This document shows, in pieces, positions 8,731 through 16,956 of a DNA stretch of 64,000 bases (position 1 is its first letter; every line of letters starts with the position of its first letter). The notes beneath the pieces were generated by a model that saw nothing but the letters and a program-made list of their open reading frames with translations, did no database searches and had not been told where the DNA came from. The DNA is from Albibacterium sp963696875. Its GTDB lineage: Bacteria > Bacteroidota > Bacteroidia > Sphingobacteriales > Sphingobacteriaceae. Position numbers and translations under genes: made by a program. The DNA lies in contig CAVOLQ010000002.1 in NCBI GenBank assembly GCA_963696875.1, positions 620,001 through 684,000 on the forward strand. Reading direction: 5' to 3'.

Positions 8731-9939
8731 CTACACTCTTTCTAAAATAATTGCATAACCTTGTCCAACACCTACACACATTGTTGCTAAAGCGTACTTT
8801 TTACCCGTTTTTTGCAGCTCTAAGGCAGCCGTATAAGTAATACGTGCACCTGACATTCCCAGTGGATGGCCTATCGCAATAGCACCGCCATTTGGATTAA
8901 TTCTAGGATCATTATCGGCTAGACCTAGAGCACGTGTGCAAGCTAAAGCCTGTGCTGCAAAAGCTTCGTTAAATTCCAAAACATCCATTTGATCTAATGT
9001 CAAACCCGCTCTTTTCAATGCTTTCTGAGTAGCAGTCACTGGACCAATTCCCATAATTCGGGGTTCTACTCCTGTAACTGCAGAAGCTACAATCCGTGCC
9101 ATTGGTTTTAAATTATATTTTTCTACAGCTTCATCAGAGGCTATAAAAACTGCTGCTGCGCCATCGTTTAAACCAGATGCATTACCAGCAGTAACTGTCC
9201 CACCCTCTTTAAATGCAGGTTTTAATTTAGCTAAAGATTCTATTGTTGAATTGGCCCGGACAAATTCATCTTTAGAAAAAATAATCGGATCGCCTTTCCT
9301 CTGAGGAATAGTCACAGGTATAATCTCTTCAGCTAAACGACCATTCTCTGTAGCCGCTGCTGCTTTTAATTGCGAAGCTAAAGCAAATTTATCTTGGTCT
9401 TCACGAGAGATATTATACATATCTACTAAGTTTTCCGCTGTTATTCCCATCGGATCAGTGCCATACATTTCTTTCATTTTTGGGTTTACAAAACGCCAAC
9501 CAAAAGAGGAATCTTCCATTCTAGAATCAGTTCCAAATGCTCTAGATGATTTAGAGATTACTAAAGGTCCACGTGTCATGTGCTCTACACCACCCGCAGA
9601 TAAATATATCGCCATCTCCTGCTTTAATTGCACGAGCCGCATGTACGATTGCAGACATTCCAGAAGACATAGTCTATTAACGGTTTCACCAGGTACAGTA
9701 ACCGGTAATCCTGCTAATAAACCCGCCATACTTGCAACGTTTCTGTTGTCTTCTCCGGCTTGATTGTGACATCCCAAAATCACATCATCAATTTCGTCTA
9801 GGGGAATATTGGGATTCCGTTTTACCAATTCATCAATGACCAATGCGGCTAGATCATCGGCACGTATAGCGGAAAGTGTGCCTCCAAAACTTCCAACTGG
9901 AGTTCGAATTCCATCAATAATATAGGCTTCTTTATTCAT
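8731..9939 (-). CDS. pcaF: 3-oxoadipyl-CoA thiolase (acetyl-CoA acyltransferase) with a compensated frameshift
   Basis: A 402-residue thiolase that would split 3-oxoadipyl-CoA into succinyl-CoA and acetyl-CoA, the last step of the beta-ketoadipate pathway. The C-terminal catalytic blocks NEAFAAQALACTRALGL, GGAIAIGHPLGMSGAR and the Cys of ATMCVGVGQG are intact. Just after the nucleophile Cys in NRLC (near 9675), the reading frame translates to an unfamiliar stretch of about 28 residues. The neighbouring frame there reads SSGMSAIVHAARAIKAGDGD, which is the expected family sequence. One lost base near 9673 and one gained base near 9608 would explain this. The enzyme as written is probably non-functional unless the two indels are sequence errors. 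Its role is inferred from operon context with cat and pca genes. Confidence 0.82.
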   Translation of the reverse strand: MNKEAYIIDGIRTPVGSFGGTLSAIRADDLAALVIDELVKRNPNIPLDEIDDVILGCHNQAGEDNRNVASMAGLLAGLPVTVPGETVNRLCLLECLQSYMRLVQLKQEMAIYLSAGGVEHMTRGPLVISKSSRAFGTDSRMEDSSFGWRFVNPKMKEMYGTDPMGITAENLVDMYNISREDQDKFALASQLKAAAATENGRLAEEIIPVTIPQRKGDPIIFSKDEFVRANSTIESLAKLKPAFKEGGTVTAGNASGLNDGAAAVFIASDEAVEKYNLKPMARIVASAVTGVEPRIMGIGPVTATQKALKRAGLTLDQMDVLEFNEAFAAQALACTRALGLADNDPRINPNGGAIAIGHPLGMSGARITYTAALELQKTGKKYALATMCVGVGQGYAIILERV

Positions 9940-9983
9940 TTTTTTCTTTTTTGAGGATATCTAATTATAAATAAATGAGAATA

Positions 9984-10616
9984 TTACGCTAACCTTTCTA
10001 CAAATTTTGCACACGTATTGTTCGCGCACTTCTTCTAAAGTCGTTCCGGGCATAATTTCAGTTAACGTAAGTTTTCCATCTAATAAATTCAAATACTGCT
10101 TTATCGGTAATTATCATGTCAACAGCCTTTAAGCGCTGTTAACGGCAAATCACATTTAGGGACGATCTTAGCATCGCCGTTCTTTCTCCGTATGCATCAT
10201 GGTAATGATTAAACGTTTAGCACCTGAAGCTAAATCCATAGCACCACCAACACCCAGTAAAGGTTGACCTGGAACTGCCCAGTTTGCTAAATTAGCACCT
10301 TCATCTACTTGTAAACCTCCCATAATGGCAGTGTCAATATGCTTGCCGCGTATCATGGCAAAAGAATCAGCCGAGTCAAAATAAGAAGCACCTGCTACTG
10401 CGGTAACCGGAATCTTTCCCAGCGTTAACAGGATAATCCATAGCGCCGCCACCATCAGCAGGAGCTGGCCCAACGCCTAACATTCCGTTTTCTGTATGCA
10501 GAATAATTCCATCTTCTCCAGTAATTAAATCGGCAACAAAGTGTCGGAATTCCAATTCCAAGATTCACAACATCGCCGTTTTTAAGTTCTTGTAAAGCTC
10601 TTTTTGCCATATTCAT
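9984..10616 (-). pseudogene. pcaJ: 3-oxoadipate CoA-transferase subunit B, many frameshifts
   Basis: Pieces of one CoA-transferase beta subunit lie in order but in alternating frames: MAKRALQELKNGDVVNLGIG, then VADLITGEDGIILHTENG, then DYPVNAGK / IPVTAVAGASYFDSADSFAM, then GGAMDLASGAKRLIITMMHT, GDAKIVPKCDLPLTALK, AVDMIITDKAVFEF, LTLTEIMPGTTLEEVREQ and FVERLA before a stop at 9984-9986. At least six single-base shifts are needed, near 10550, 10460, 10413, 10190, 10130, 10090 and 10010. Within each piece the protein similarity is excellent. The intact enzyme would transfer CoA from succinyl-CoA to 3-oxoadipate. The density of indels with no substitutional decay suggests either sequence error or very recent inactivation. 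Confidence 0.75.
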
Positions 10617-11341
10617 ACGAGTTTCCGAAACTTTTCTACTTGATGAAACAGAGGCTGAACTTCCAAAATCTTCTAAAGTTAAAGTCGCCTGTACCAAATA
10701 ATCTACATAAGAACCCGGAGTATGAATGTTTTCTGGATCCAATTTCTCCTACCTGGACAATTTCTTCTACTTCAGCAATGACTAAATCAGCAGCAGTGGC
10801 CATGGCTCTGTTAAAGTTTTGCTCGGTCATTCGATATTGTAAGATTTCCAGCAGTATCGGCTTTCCAAGCACGAATAAAGGCTACATTGCCACGAATTCC
10901 TGGAATAAAAACTTGTTCGACACCATTTAGAACTTTTGTTTCTCGTCCTTCTGCTAAGGTCGGTTCCCGCAGATGTTGGGTGTATAAAAACCGCCAATTC
11001 CTGCGCCACCAGCACGAATTGCTTCGGCTAAGGTTCCTTGTGGTAATAATTCGTATTCAACAACACCGTCTTGAGCAGCTTTTACCGCTTCTGGATTCGA
11101 GGTAAAAAAAGAACCAATCATTTTTTTTAGCTGTCCGTTGCGTAATAAGTCTGCCGCCACCAATGCCTAGCTTCACCTACGTTATTTCCAATGAAAGTAA
11201 ATTTTTGGTTTTTGTTTCCGCTAAAGCATGCATCAGATGAACAGGATTTCCTGTCATCCCAAAGCCGCCTTGCAATAAAGTATCTCCGTCTTTTACCATT
11301 GCAACTGCTTCTTGTAAAGATATTTGTGGTACTGTTTTCAT
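10617..11341 (-). pseudogene. pcaI: 3-oxoadipate CoA-transferase subunit A, frameshifted
   Basis: An ATG at 11341 opens MKTVPQISLQEAVAMVKDG, followed by the family's DTLLQGGFGMTGNPVHLM. The frame then shifts near 11165 (into KKMIGSFFTSNPEAVKAAQD and ELLPQGTLAEAIRAGGAGIG), near 10975, near 10860 and again near 10740 (into DPENIHTPGSYVDYLVQA). All fragments are collinear with the alpha subunit. The open frame at the 3' end runs without a stop into the subunit B sequence, so the two subunits may be fused; the end given here is nominal. It follows pcaD by eight bases. Confidence 0.7.
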
Positions 11342-11349
11342 ATATTTTT

Positions 11350-12133
11350 TTAATGTTGTGTGAAATGAATAATATGTTTTGCGAACTCTTCAGGATGTTC
11401 CATATTCGATAAATGAGCTGCATCAAGTGTTACCAAACTGGCAATTGGGGTTCGTTTTTGAATGAATTTCCCGTCCTCAACCGTGGTCACTTCGTCTTGT
11501 GTACCCGCGATAATTAATGTAGGAACTTCCAGATTGTGAAGTTGTTCCCTAAAATCTGCAGCAGCAACCGCATAGCAACAAGCGGTATATCCTTGTAAGG
11601 AATTGGCTTTAAAATTATTTAAGATTTCTTGAACTTTCTCCGGATTATTTGCTCTATAATCTGGACGTAAACCAGCGTTCGGCTGTTCCTGTTAAAATAC
11701 TTCCTAGTCCATGTTCTGTCACTTGTTTTACGCGCGTTTGCCATCCTTCTTCGCGTTCCGATTTTTGCGGCTGTATTGCTGATTATTATTTTTTCGAAAC
11801 CGGCTAGGATGATTAATTCCTAACCATTGACCGGTTAGACCCCCTATAGAAAGTCCACAGAAAGTAAACTTGATCTAATTTCAAAAAGTCTAACAATTCA
11901 ATCAGATCGTTACCCAATTCAGCTATTGAAACTTTATCTTGGTTAATTGTACTTTCGCCATGGCCACGTGTGTCGTATCTTAAAACATTGAAATGGTGAC
12001 TTAAAACATCAATATTATCGTCCCACATGGAAAAATTGGTTCCCAGTGAATTAGAAAGGACCAATGTTTTTTTATGTCCGAAATTTTCAAATTTATAATT
12101 ACAATTAAAATTTGTTAATTGAATTGTTGGCAT
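11350..12133 (-). pseudogene. pcaD: 3-oxoadipate enol-lactonase (alpha/beta hydrolase), frameshifted
   Basis: The gene starts intact at 12133 with LSNSLGTNFSMWDD and RYDTRGHGEST, typical of PcaD. Near 11866 one extra base breaks the frame just at the nucleophile elbow; the next frame reads CGLSIGGLTGQWLGINHP. Further shifts occur near 11795 and 11752, and again near 11680. The last part, ending in LSNMEHPEEFAKHIIHFTQH, is open to a stop at 11350-11352. The total span of 784 bases fits one 260-residue enzyme plus one surplus base. The enzyme hydrolyses 3-oxoadipate enol-lactone. It lies 14 bases downstream of catA. Confidence 0.75.
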
Positions 12134-12147
12134 TTTTTATCTTAGGT

Positions 12148-13077
12148 TTATGCATCTACTGTAGCTCGTGTTCTATGGTTTTCTCCTGGCGCAGCATCAG
12201 TTACCTCGTGAACCATATTAAAGTCGAAATTGATCTTAGCAAAAGCTTCGTCTTTTCCGTATTTGGAAGCGTCTTCAGCAGATATTCTTTCGATATGTGG
12301 AACTAATTCTGGACGAGTAGCGAATGCAAAATCATCAAATGTTAAAGGATCACCTTCAATATTGATTTGAGTCGTTAATTTTCTATAACCGGGTGCTGTC
12401 ACAAAAAAATGAATGTGTGCTGGACGTGCTCCATGACGACCTAACCATTTCATCAAGGTATCTGTGGAACCATTAGGCGGACAAGCATAGCCCACTGGAA
12501 CAAAAGATTTGAATTCATATTTCCCGTCTTCAGCAACATTAATTGCACGGCGTAAGTTAAACTCTGGTTGCGAGGAATCAAAGTGGGAGTATAAACCTTT
12601 CAAATTACAATGCCAAACTTCAACCTTTGCTCCAGGTATAGGATTTCCATTTTCATCACGAACAACCCCGCTCATATATAAACGCTCTCCATCAGGCTCT
12701 TTTTCTGTTTCTAATTCCGCATAAGATGTAGATTCCGGGGCACCCGCTACGTATAATGGGCCTTCAATCGTACGAGGAGTTTTGTTATGGATACCCACTT
12801 GTTCATCCTCCCAATCCATCATATCATCCATAAATTTCTCAATGCCTAACCCTGCATATACCAATCCATATTCATTATTTTTCCCAGTTTGTGTAAGCCA
12901 ATCACATGCTTTCCACATTTCCTCTGAGGTAATATCTAAATCGGCCATTGCGTTGAACAAGTCTTTTAATAGACGATTAACTATAGTTTTAATCCTTTCA
13001 TTTCCAGCCCCTTCTCTCTCTTGAGATTTTATTAATTCTAGCGTTTGATCGATTATTTTTTGATCTATCCTTTTCAT
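12148..13077 (-). CDS. catA: Catechol 1,2-dioxygenase
   Basis: A 309-residue intradiol ring-cleaving dioxygenase converting catechol and O2 to cis,cis-muconate. The four non-haem Fe(III) ligands are visible: Tyr163 (NLKGLYSHFD), Tyr197 (VPVGYACPPNG), His221 and His223 (ARPAHIHFFV). The N-terminal helical dimerisation domain spans about residues 1-100. Length and motif spacing are normal, and the frame is intact, in contrast to the pca genes just downstream. It follows catC by 32 bases in the catB-catC-catA-pcaDIJF order. Confidence 0.95.
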   Translation of the reverse strand: MKRIDQKIIDQTLELIKSQEREGAGNERIKTIVNRLLKDLFNAMADLDITSEEMWKACDWLTQTGKNNEYGLVYAGLGIEKFMDDMMDWEDEQVGIHNKTPRTIEGPLYVAGAPESTSYAELETEKEPDGERLYMSGVVRDENGNPIPGAKVEVWHCNLKGLYSHFDSSQPEFNLRRAINVAEDGKYEFKSFVPVGYACPPNGSTDTLMKWLGRHGARPAHIHFFVTAPGYRKLTTQINIEGDPLTFDDFAFATRPELVPHIERISAEDASKYGKDEAFAKINFDFNMVHEVTDAAPGENHRTRATVDA

Positions 13078-13109
13078 ACTATATCTGTTTTTGAGTTTAA
13101 AGTTTTTAT

Positions 13110-13400
13110 TTAAAGTAATGAGTTTTTTAATGCATTAGGATGCTTGCAGATGCTCGTGACCTTTATCGTCATATAAGGAAACAAAGGCAATGAGCTAATA
13201 ATGCTATGTAATTCATCTGGGCCATCTACATCTAAAACACTGATGTTTGAATATTTTCCTGCTACCCTCCATAAGTAAACCCACTTTCCTGATTCTTGAT
13301 GGCCTTGAGAACATGCTTTTTCACGAGTTAAATAATCTGAAATCTTTTCCTGACTCCAACTTTCTGGAATTTTAACATCCATTTCTACTACATATACCAT
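13110..13400 (-). CDS. catC: Muconolactone delta-isomerase
   Basis: A 96-residue protein of the muconolactone isomerase family, which isomerises (+)-muconolactone to 3-oxoadipate enol-lactone. Visible family features are the N-terminal strand MVYVVEMDVKIPESW, the KWVYLWRVAGKYSNISVLDV core and the DELHSIISSLPLFPYMTIKV segment. The length matches the usual 92-97 residues. Two bases separate it from catB upstream. The native enzyme forms a decamer in Pseudomonas. Confidence 0.94.
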   Translation of the reverse strand: MVYVVEMDVKIPESWSQEKISDYLTREKACSQGHQESGKWVYLWRVAGKYSNISVLDVDGPDELHSIISSLPLFPYMTIKVTSICKHPNALKNSLL

Positions 13401-13402
13401 AA

Positions 13403-14539
13403 TTAATTTCTTTTGTATTTGTCTACTTGATTCATATCTAATTCAATACCTAAACCCGGACCTTCTGGAATCTCTAAAGAATGATTTTTGTAAACAATTG
13501 TTTTCTTAACAATGTCATCTGTTAATAATAGTGGCCCAAAGAGCTCAGTTCCCCAATCTAAGTTTGGAAGCGTTGCAAATAAATGTGCCGATGCCAGAGA
13601 ACCGATGGTTCCTTCTAACATAGTTCCTCCGTATAAGGAAATTCCAGAACTCTGTGCAATTGCCGCCTGTTTTTGAATATTGGTTAGGCCTCCAGATTTC
13701 GAGATTTTCAATGCAAAAACACTGACAGCATGTATCTTTGCTAATTTAAAAGCATCTTGAACTGTCCCTACAGCTTCATCAGCCATAATCGGAACTTCAA
13801 AATAATCAGTTAAACGAGCAAGACCATCAAAGTTAGTTTTCACTAAAGGTTGTTCTATTAAATCAATCCCTGCATCTTGCAATTTTTGTATGTTACGCTT
13901 AGCTACTGACTCAGACCAAGCTTGATTCACATCTACTGTTATTTTGATTGCTGAACCAACCGCAGCTTTTATAGCAGCCACGTGGGCAACATCAATAGCA
14001 GGATCATTACGTCCAATTTTTAATTTGAAAGTATTGTGTCGCTTCTCAGAGATGAGTAGTAGGGCTTCATCGATATCTTTTTGAGTATCACCGCTGGCTA
14101 AGGTCCATAAAACGGGAAGCGCATTCGTTATTGCACCGCCAAAAAAAGTAGATATAGGAACGCCTAAACGTTTACCTTGTGCATCTAAAAGTGCCGTTTC
14201 AATTCCTGATTTTGCAAAATTATTTCCTGCAATGTTTTGATCCAGTATCTTCATAATAGCATTGATCCGAGTTGGATTTTGCCCGATAAGTAAGGGTGCA
14301 AAATAAGTATCAATGGCTAATTTCATTCCCTCAGGAAATTCGTCTGCATAAGAAATACCTCCAATGGTAGTGGATTCTCCCAAGCCTTCGATACCGTCAG
14401 AGCAGAATAGACGGATGATGACCATTGACTGCTTTCTCATCACCGCCATAGAAAGGTGATGGGGTCGAATCGTTGGCAGGTCAACGATTATGGTTTCAAT
14501 ATTTGTTATAGTTATTTGCGGCATAAAATTAATAAGCAA
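13403..14539 (-). CDS. catB: Muconate cycloisomerase
   Basis: An enolase-superfamily enzyme that lactonises cis,cis-muconate to muconolactone. The KxK motif (FKLKIG), metal-binding DVNQAW, EQPL and ADEAVG, and the second catalytic lysine region KISKSGG are all present in order. The listed start at 14539 gives 378 residues; the internal Met at codon 6 (14524, MPQITITNIE) matches the usual N-terminus better and is the preferred start. It is the first gene of the catechol operon. A -7-like box lies about 35 bases upstream. Confidence 0.94.
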   Translation of the reverse strand: MLINFMPQITITNIETIIVDLPTIRPHHLSMAVMRKQSMVIIRLFCSDGIEGLGESTTIGGISYADEFPEGMKLAIDTYFAPLLIGQNPTRINAIMKILDQNIAGNNFAKSGIETALLDAQGKRLGVPISTFFGGAITNALPVLWTLASGDTQKDIDEALLLISEKRHNTFKLKIGRNDPAIDVAHVAAIKAAVGSAIKITVDVNQAWSESVAKRNIQKLQDAGIDLIEQPLVKTNFDGLARLTDYFEVPIMADEAVGTVQDAFKLAKIHAVSVFALKISKSGGLTNIQKQAAIAQSSGISLYGGTMLEGTIGSLASAHLFATLPNLDWGTELFGPLLLTDDIVKKTIVYKNHSLEIPEGPGLGIELDMNQVDKYKRN

Positions 14540-14573
14540 GTGGTTGATGTGTGAGTGATTACTTACTACACTA

Positions 14574-14581
14574 CAAATTTA
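14574..14581 (-). promoter_or_regulatory. Candidate -7 box (TAAATTTG) for the catechol operon
   Basis: On the minus strand the octamer TAAATTTG fits the Bacteroidota TAnnTTTG consensus and lies upstream of catB in a non-coding gap of about 115 bases. No convincing TTG -33 element is seen at the usual distance, which is common for activator-dependent promoters. The AraC gene at 14656 would be a natural activator. Confidence 0.35.
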
Positions 14582-14655
14582 CTTTTAATTGATATGTCGG
14601 ATTAGGACTTTTCTTCTATTACTAAGACAAATCTGACAAGGTTGAAAATCGTTTT

Positions 14656-15540
14656 TTAGTTCTTTGTTCCAATCTTTTTTCGGAATTCAATAGGTGTTAG
14701 TCCCGTCTTCCTTTTAAAAATTCTCGAGAAGTAGCTCGGATCTTCAAAACCTAGCGTATAACAAACCTCGGCAATTGATTTTTCAAAATCAGAAATAAGC
14801 AACTGTGCCTGTGTGATGTAATAATCCATAATTATCTCTCTAGGGGATTTAAAAGCTATAGTACTACAAATGCGACTTAGATGTCCGCTCGCAATTTTCA
14901 ATTCTGATGCATACTCTTCTATCGTTTTTTTATAGGTAGTGCTTTCTCTGATGAGTTGGGTAAATCTGCGATAATAAATAATAGAGGTACTGTCAGCGCT
15001 AGAAATAGTATGTTGTAAAGATTGGGGCAACCTCCTTAATTGTACAATAAGTTGTCCTACCAAATACTCTAACATTAGTAAACGACCAAGCTTTGCAGAC
15101 TGGTATTCATTAATACAATTAAGCATGGTATTGAAAATCTCTTCAGAATATTCTCCTTCAATAATTTTGGTGATCTGGAACATTTCAATAGCGCCAATTA
15201 CCTCTGCCTCTCGTTTGATCATATGTTCTAGAACATTGTCTGACAAACTTATAATCCAACCTGTAAATTCGGTAAGGTGCTCGAAGCCATGAACTGTATT
15301 TTTGGGAACCGTAATAAAAGAGGGGCCTTTTATGTGAATTTTATCATTATTATAAAGTAGGTTGGTTTCCCCTTCGATAACGATAAAAATCTGAAACTGA
15401 TTATTGTGAGCGTGGGATTTCACACGATTGTTATTCTCTTTGCCAATTAGGCCAAATGGATAGACATATATAAGTCCTTTCGCAAATTCAATACGATCCC
15501 GTCCATACAATCCCTCAAAAAACACCTTATTGTCTGCCAT
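14656..15540 (-). CDS. AraC-family transcriptional regulator (likely cat operon activator)
   Basis: The 294-residue protein has an N-terminal cupin-like sensor (residues ~35-110: VKSHAHNNQFQIFIVIEGE, PSFITVPKNTVHGFEHL) and a C-terminal AraC/XylS double helix-turn-helix. The last part, EVCYTLGFEDPSYFSRIFKR followed by KTGLTPIEFRKK, is the classic second motif. It lies upstream of catB on the same strand, separated by about 115 bases that carry a -7-like box. The location makes it the prime candidate for sensing catechol, muconate or a precursor such as benzoate; the effector is unknown. Confidence 0.9.
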   Translation of the reverse strand: MADNKVFFEGLYGRDRIEFAKGLIYVYPFGLIGKENNNRVKSHAHNNQFQIFIVIEGETNLLYNNDKIHIKGPSFITVPKNTVHGFEHLTEFTGWIISLSDNVLEHMIKREAEVIGAIEMFQITKIIEGEYSEEIFNTMLNCINEYQSAKLGRLLMLEYLVGQLIVQLRRLPQSLQHTISSADSTSIIYYRRFTQLIRESTTYKKTIEEYASELKIASGHLSRICSTIAFKSPREIIMDYYITQAQLLISDFEKSIAEVCYTLGFEDPSYFSRIFKRKTGLTPIEFRKKIGTKN

Positions 15541-15643
15541 CTTATTCTTAAGAACGAATTTACGATAATTTTTTCAAACGGATTGTTTTCGTCTCGCCTT
15601 TTCAAGGAATAAACAAAGTCCAGCCAAAATGGGTAGATATAAA

Positions 15644-15670
15644 AAAAGCCATCTTTAAAAGACGGCTTTT
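15644..15670 (-). terminator. Rho-independent terminator of the nitroreductase gene
   Basis: The arms aaaagccatctt (15644-15655) and aagacggctttt (15659-15670) pair with a single mismatch around a three-base loop. On the minus strand the hairpin is followed by a run of seven T from 15647 downwards. It lies 26 bases beyond the stop of the gene ending at 15696. Confidence 0.8.
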
Positions 15671-15695
15671 TATGTATTATTAGATTTTCCGTTTC

Positions 15696-16328
15696 TTAAT
15701 TTAATCTAATCAGAAAATCCTCTATTGGTGTACGTACTTTTTTCATATTAACCAACCAATCGTTGGCTTCGTCTCTATAGCCTAATGCAAGAATAGTGAC
15801 GCTTTTTAATCCTTTTTCAGGCAATCCTAATAATTTATCTAATTCCTCATTCACAAATCCTTCCATAGGCGTAGCATCTACACGAAGTTCTGCAGCGGCA
15901 GCAATCGCGGTTCCAAAACCAATGTAGGCTTGACGTGCTGTATGTTCGAAATTATCCCTTTCTAAGCGGGAAACAAAGGTTGTAATCAATTGATTCTTAT
16001 AATCGGCTAAAGTTTCTTCCGGAATACCTCGTTCTAAAGCTGTATGGCTAAAAACTTCACTGATCCTCTCTTCTGTATAGTTATTCCAAGCGGCAAAAAC
16101 TAAAAGATGGGAACTATCTGTTATTTGACTTTGGTTCGCTGCTATAACTTTTATCTTCTCCTTCATTTCAGGATTGGTGATTTCTAGTATTCTAAAAGGT
16201 TGCAAACCAGAAGATGTTGGCGCTAAATAGGCTGCCTCAACAATTTTATCTACTTGCTCTTGGGGTACGGTTTGACCGTTCATTTTTTTTGTGGCATATC
16301 GCCATCTTAAAGATTCTAATAATTTCAT
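15696..16328 (-). CDS. Nitroreductase-family NAD(P)H-dependent oxidoreductase
   Basis: A 210-residue FMN-dependent nitroreductase-fold enzyme. The N-terminal LRWRYATKKMNGQ and AAYLAPTSSGLQPFRILEI motifs bind FMN, and the late segment LGLPEKGLKSVTILALGYR is typical of NfsB/YodC-like members. Such enzymes reduce quinones and nitroaromatics by two electrons. It is divergent from an HxlR-type regulator with an inverted repeat over the promoter between them. That arrangement parallels yodC/yodB of Bacillus subtilis, where a quinone-sensing regulator controls a nitroreductase. Followed by a clear terminator. Confidence 0.9.
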   Translation of the reverse strand: MKLLESLRWRYATKKMNGQTVPQEQVDKIVEAAYLAPTSSGLQPFRILEITNPEMKEKIKVIAANQSQITDSSHLLVFAAWNNYTEERISEVFSHTALERGIPEETLADYKNQLITTFVSRLERDNFEHTARQAYIGFGTAIAAAAELRVDATPMEGFVNEELDKLLGLPEKGLKSVTILALGYRDEANDWLVNMKKVRTPIEDFLIRLN

Positions 16329-16356
16329 TTTTACTGCTATTTTCTTTTATATTGTC

Positions 16357-16393
16357 TTGATTTAAAAAAGTAAATTACTTACTTTTGGTAAGT
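16357..16393 (+). promoter_or_regulatory. HxlR gene promoter with overlapping inverted repeat
   Basis: A TTG at 16357-16359 and TACTTTTG at 16380-16387 are 20 bases apart, matching the Bacteroidota -33/-7 promoter form. An inverted repeat, acttac (16377-16382) and gtaagt (16388-16393) with a five-base spacer, covers the -7 box. A repressor bound there would block the plus-strand promoter and probably the divergent one. Confidence 0.55.
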
Positions 16394-16487
16394 CAAAGGT
16401 ATTAAGTTAGCTTATGATAAACAAGAGATTACCTAGATGCCCGTCAGTTACCTCAAGGTAACTATTGCTGATAAACAGATAATTAAG

Positions 16488-16868
16488 ATGAATAAAAAGC
16501 TTGATAAATTTTCCTGTGAAGCTGAATGTCCGATTAGAAATGTGATTGATCGCATCAGCCATAAGTGGTCTTTACTGGTGTTGTTACTTTTGGATGAAGT
16601 TGGAAGCCTACGCTTCAATGAAATCCATAAAGCGATCAGAAGTATTTCACAAAAAATGTTGACGGTAACGTTAAAATCGCTAGAAGCAGACGGCTTTGTA
16701 ACGCGAACTATGTTTCCCCAGATTCCCCCAAGGGTAGAATATAAGTTGACGGAAAGAGCTAAAGGACTGTTGCCGCATATCCACAATTTAGTAAAATGGT
16801 CCGAGGAAAATATGGCAGATATTGAGGAATCAAGGTCAAAGTATGGCACTAACAAAGCCGAAATTTAA
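16488..16868 (+). CDS. HxlR/YodB-family transcriptional regulator
   Basis: A winged-helix regulator of the HxlR (DUF24) family. The start at 16488 is chosen over an ATG at 16437, because the family begins close to the Cys-Pro motif (here CEAECPIRNVIDRISHKWSL). The reading helix lies in ISQKMLTVTLKSLEADGFVT and the wing in PRVEYKLTERAKGLLP. Two N-terminal cysteines, Cys10 and Cys14, resemble the redox cysteine of YodB/CatR, which sense quinones and diamide. It is divergent from the nitroreductase gene and probably autoregulates through the inverted repeat at 16377-16393. Confidence 0.88.
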   Translation: MNKKLDKFSCEAECPIRNVIDRISHKWSLLVLLLLDEVGSLRFNEIHKAIRSISQKMLTVTLKSLEADGFVTRTMFPQIPPRVEYKLTERAKGLLPHIHNLVKWSEENMADIEESRSKYGTNKAEI

Positions 16869-16931
16869 ATGTTGATATCATCATTGGTTTTTAATCCTTT
16901 AAAATCAAAGATATTATTAAAATAATCATGT

Positions 16932-16950
16932 ATTTTACTTGGTGTAAAAT
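16932..16950 (+). promoter_or_regulatory. Perfect 7-bp inverted repeat upstream of the Crp-type gene
   Basis: The arms attttac (16932-16938) and gtaaaat (16944-16950) flank a five-base spacer and end six bases before the start codon at 16957. It is a candidate operator, possibly autoregulatory. The arms share the TTAC/GTAA core with the 16377-16393 repeat, so the HxlR protein is another possible ligand. Confidence 0.4.
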
Positions 16951-16956
16951 GAATTT

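Noticed and set aside
10604..10930. Plus-strand open frame of 108 codons in the pca region
   Set aside because: Antisense to the frameshifted CoA-transferase; no homology or start signal.
16448..16855. Minus-strand open frame of 135 codons
   Set aside because: Antisense shadow of the HxlR regulator, which has clear family motifs on the plus strand.
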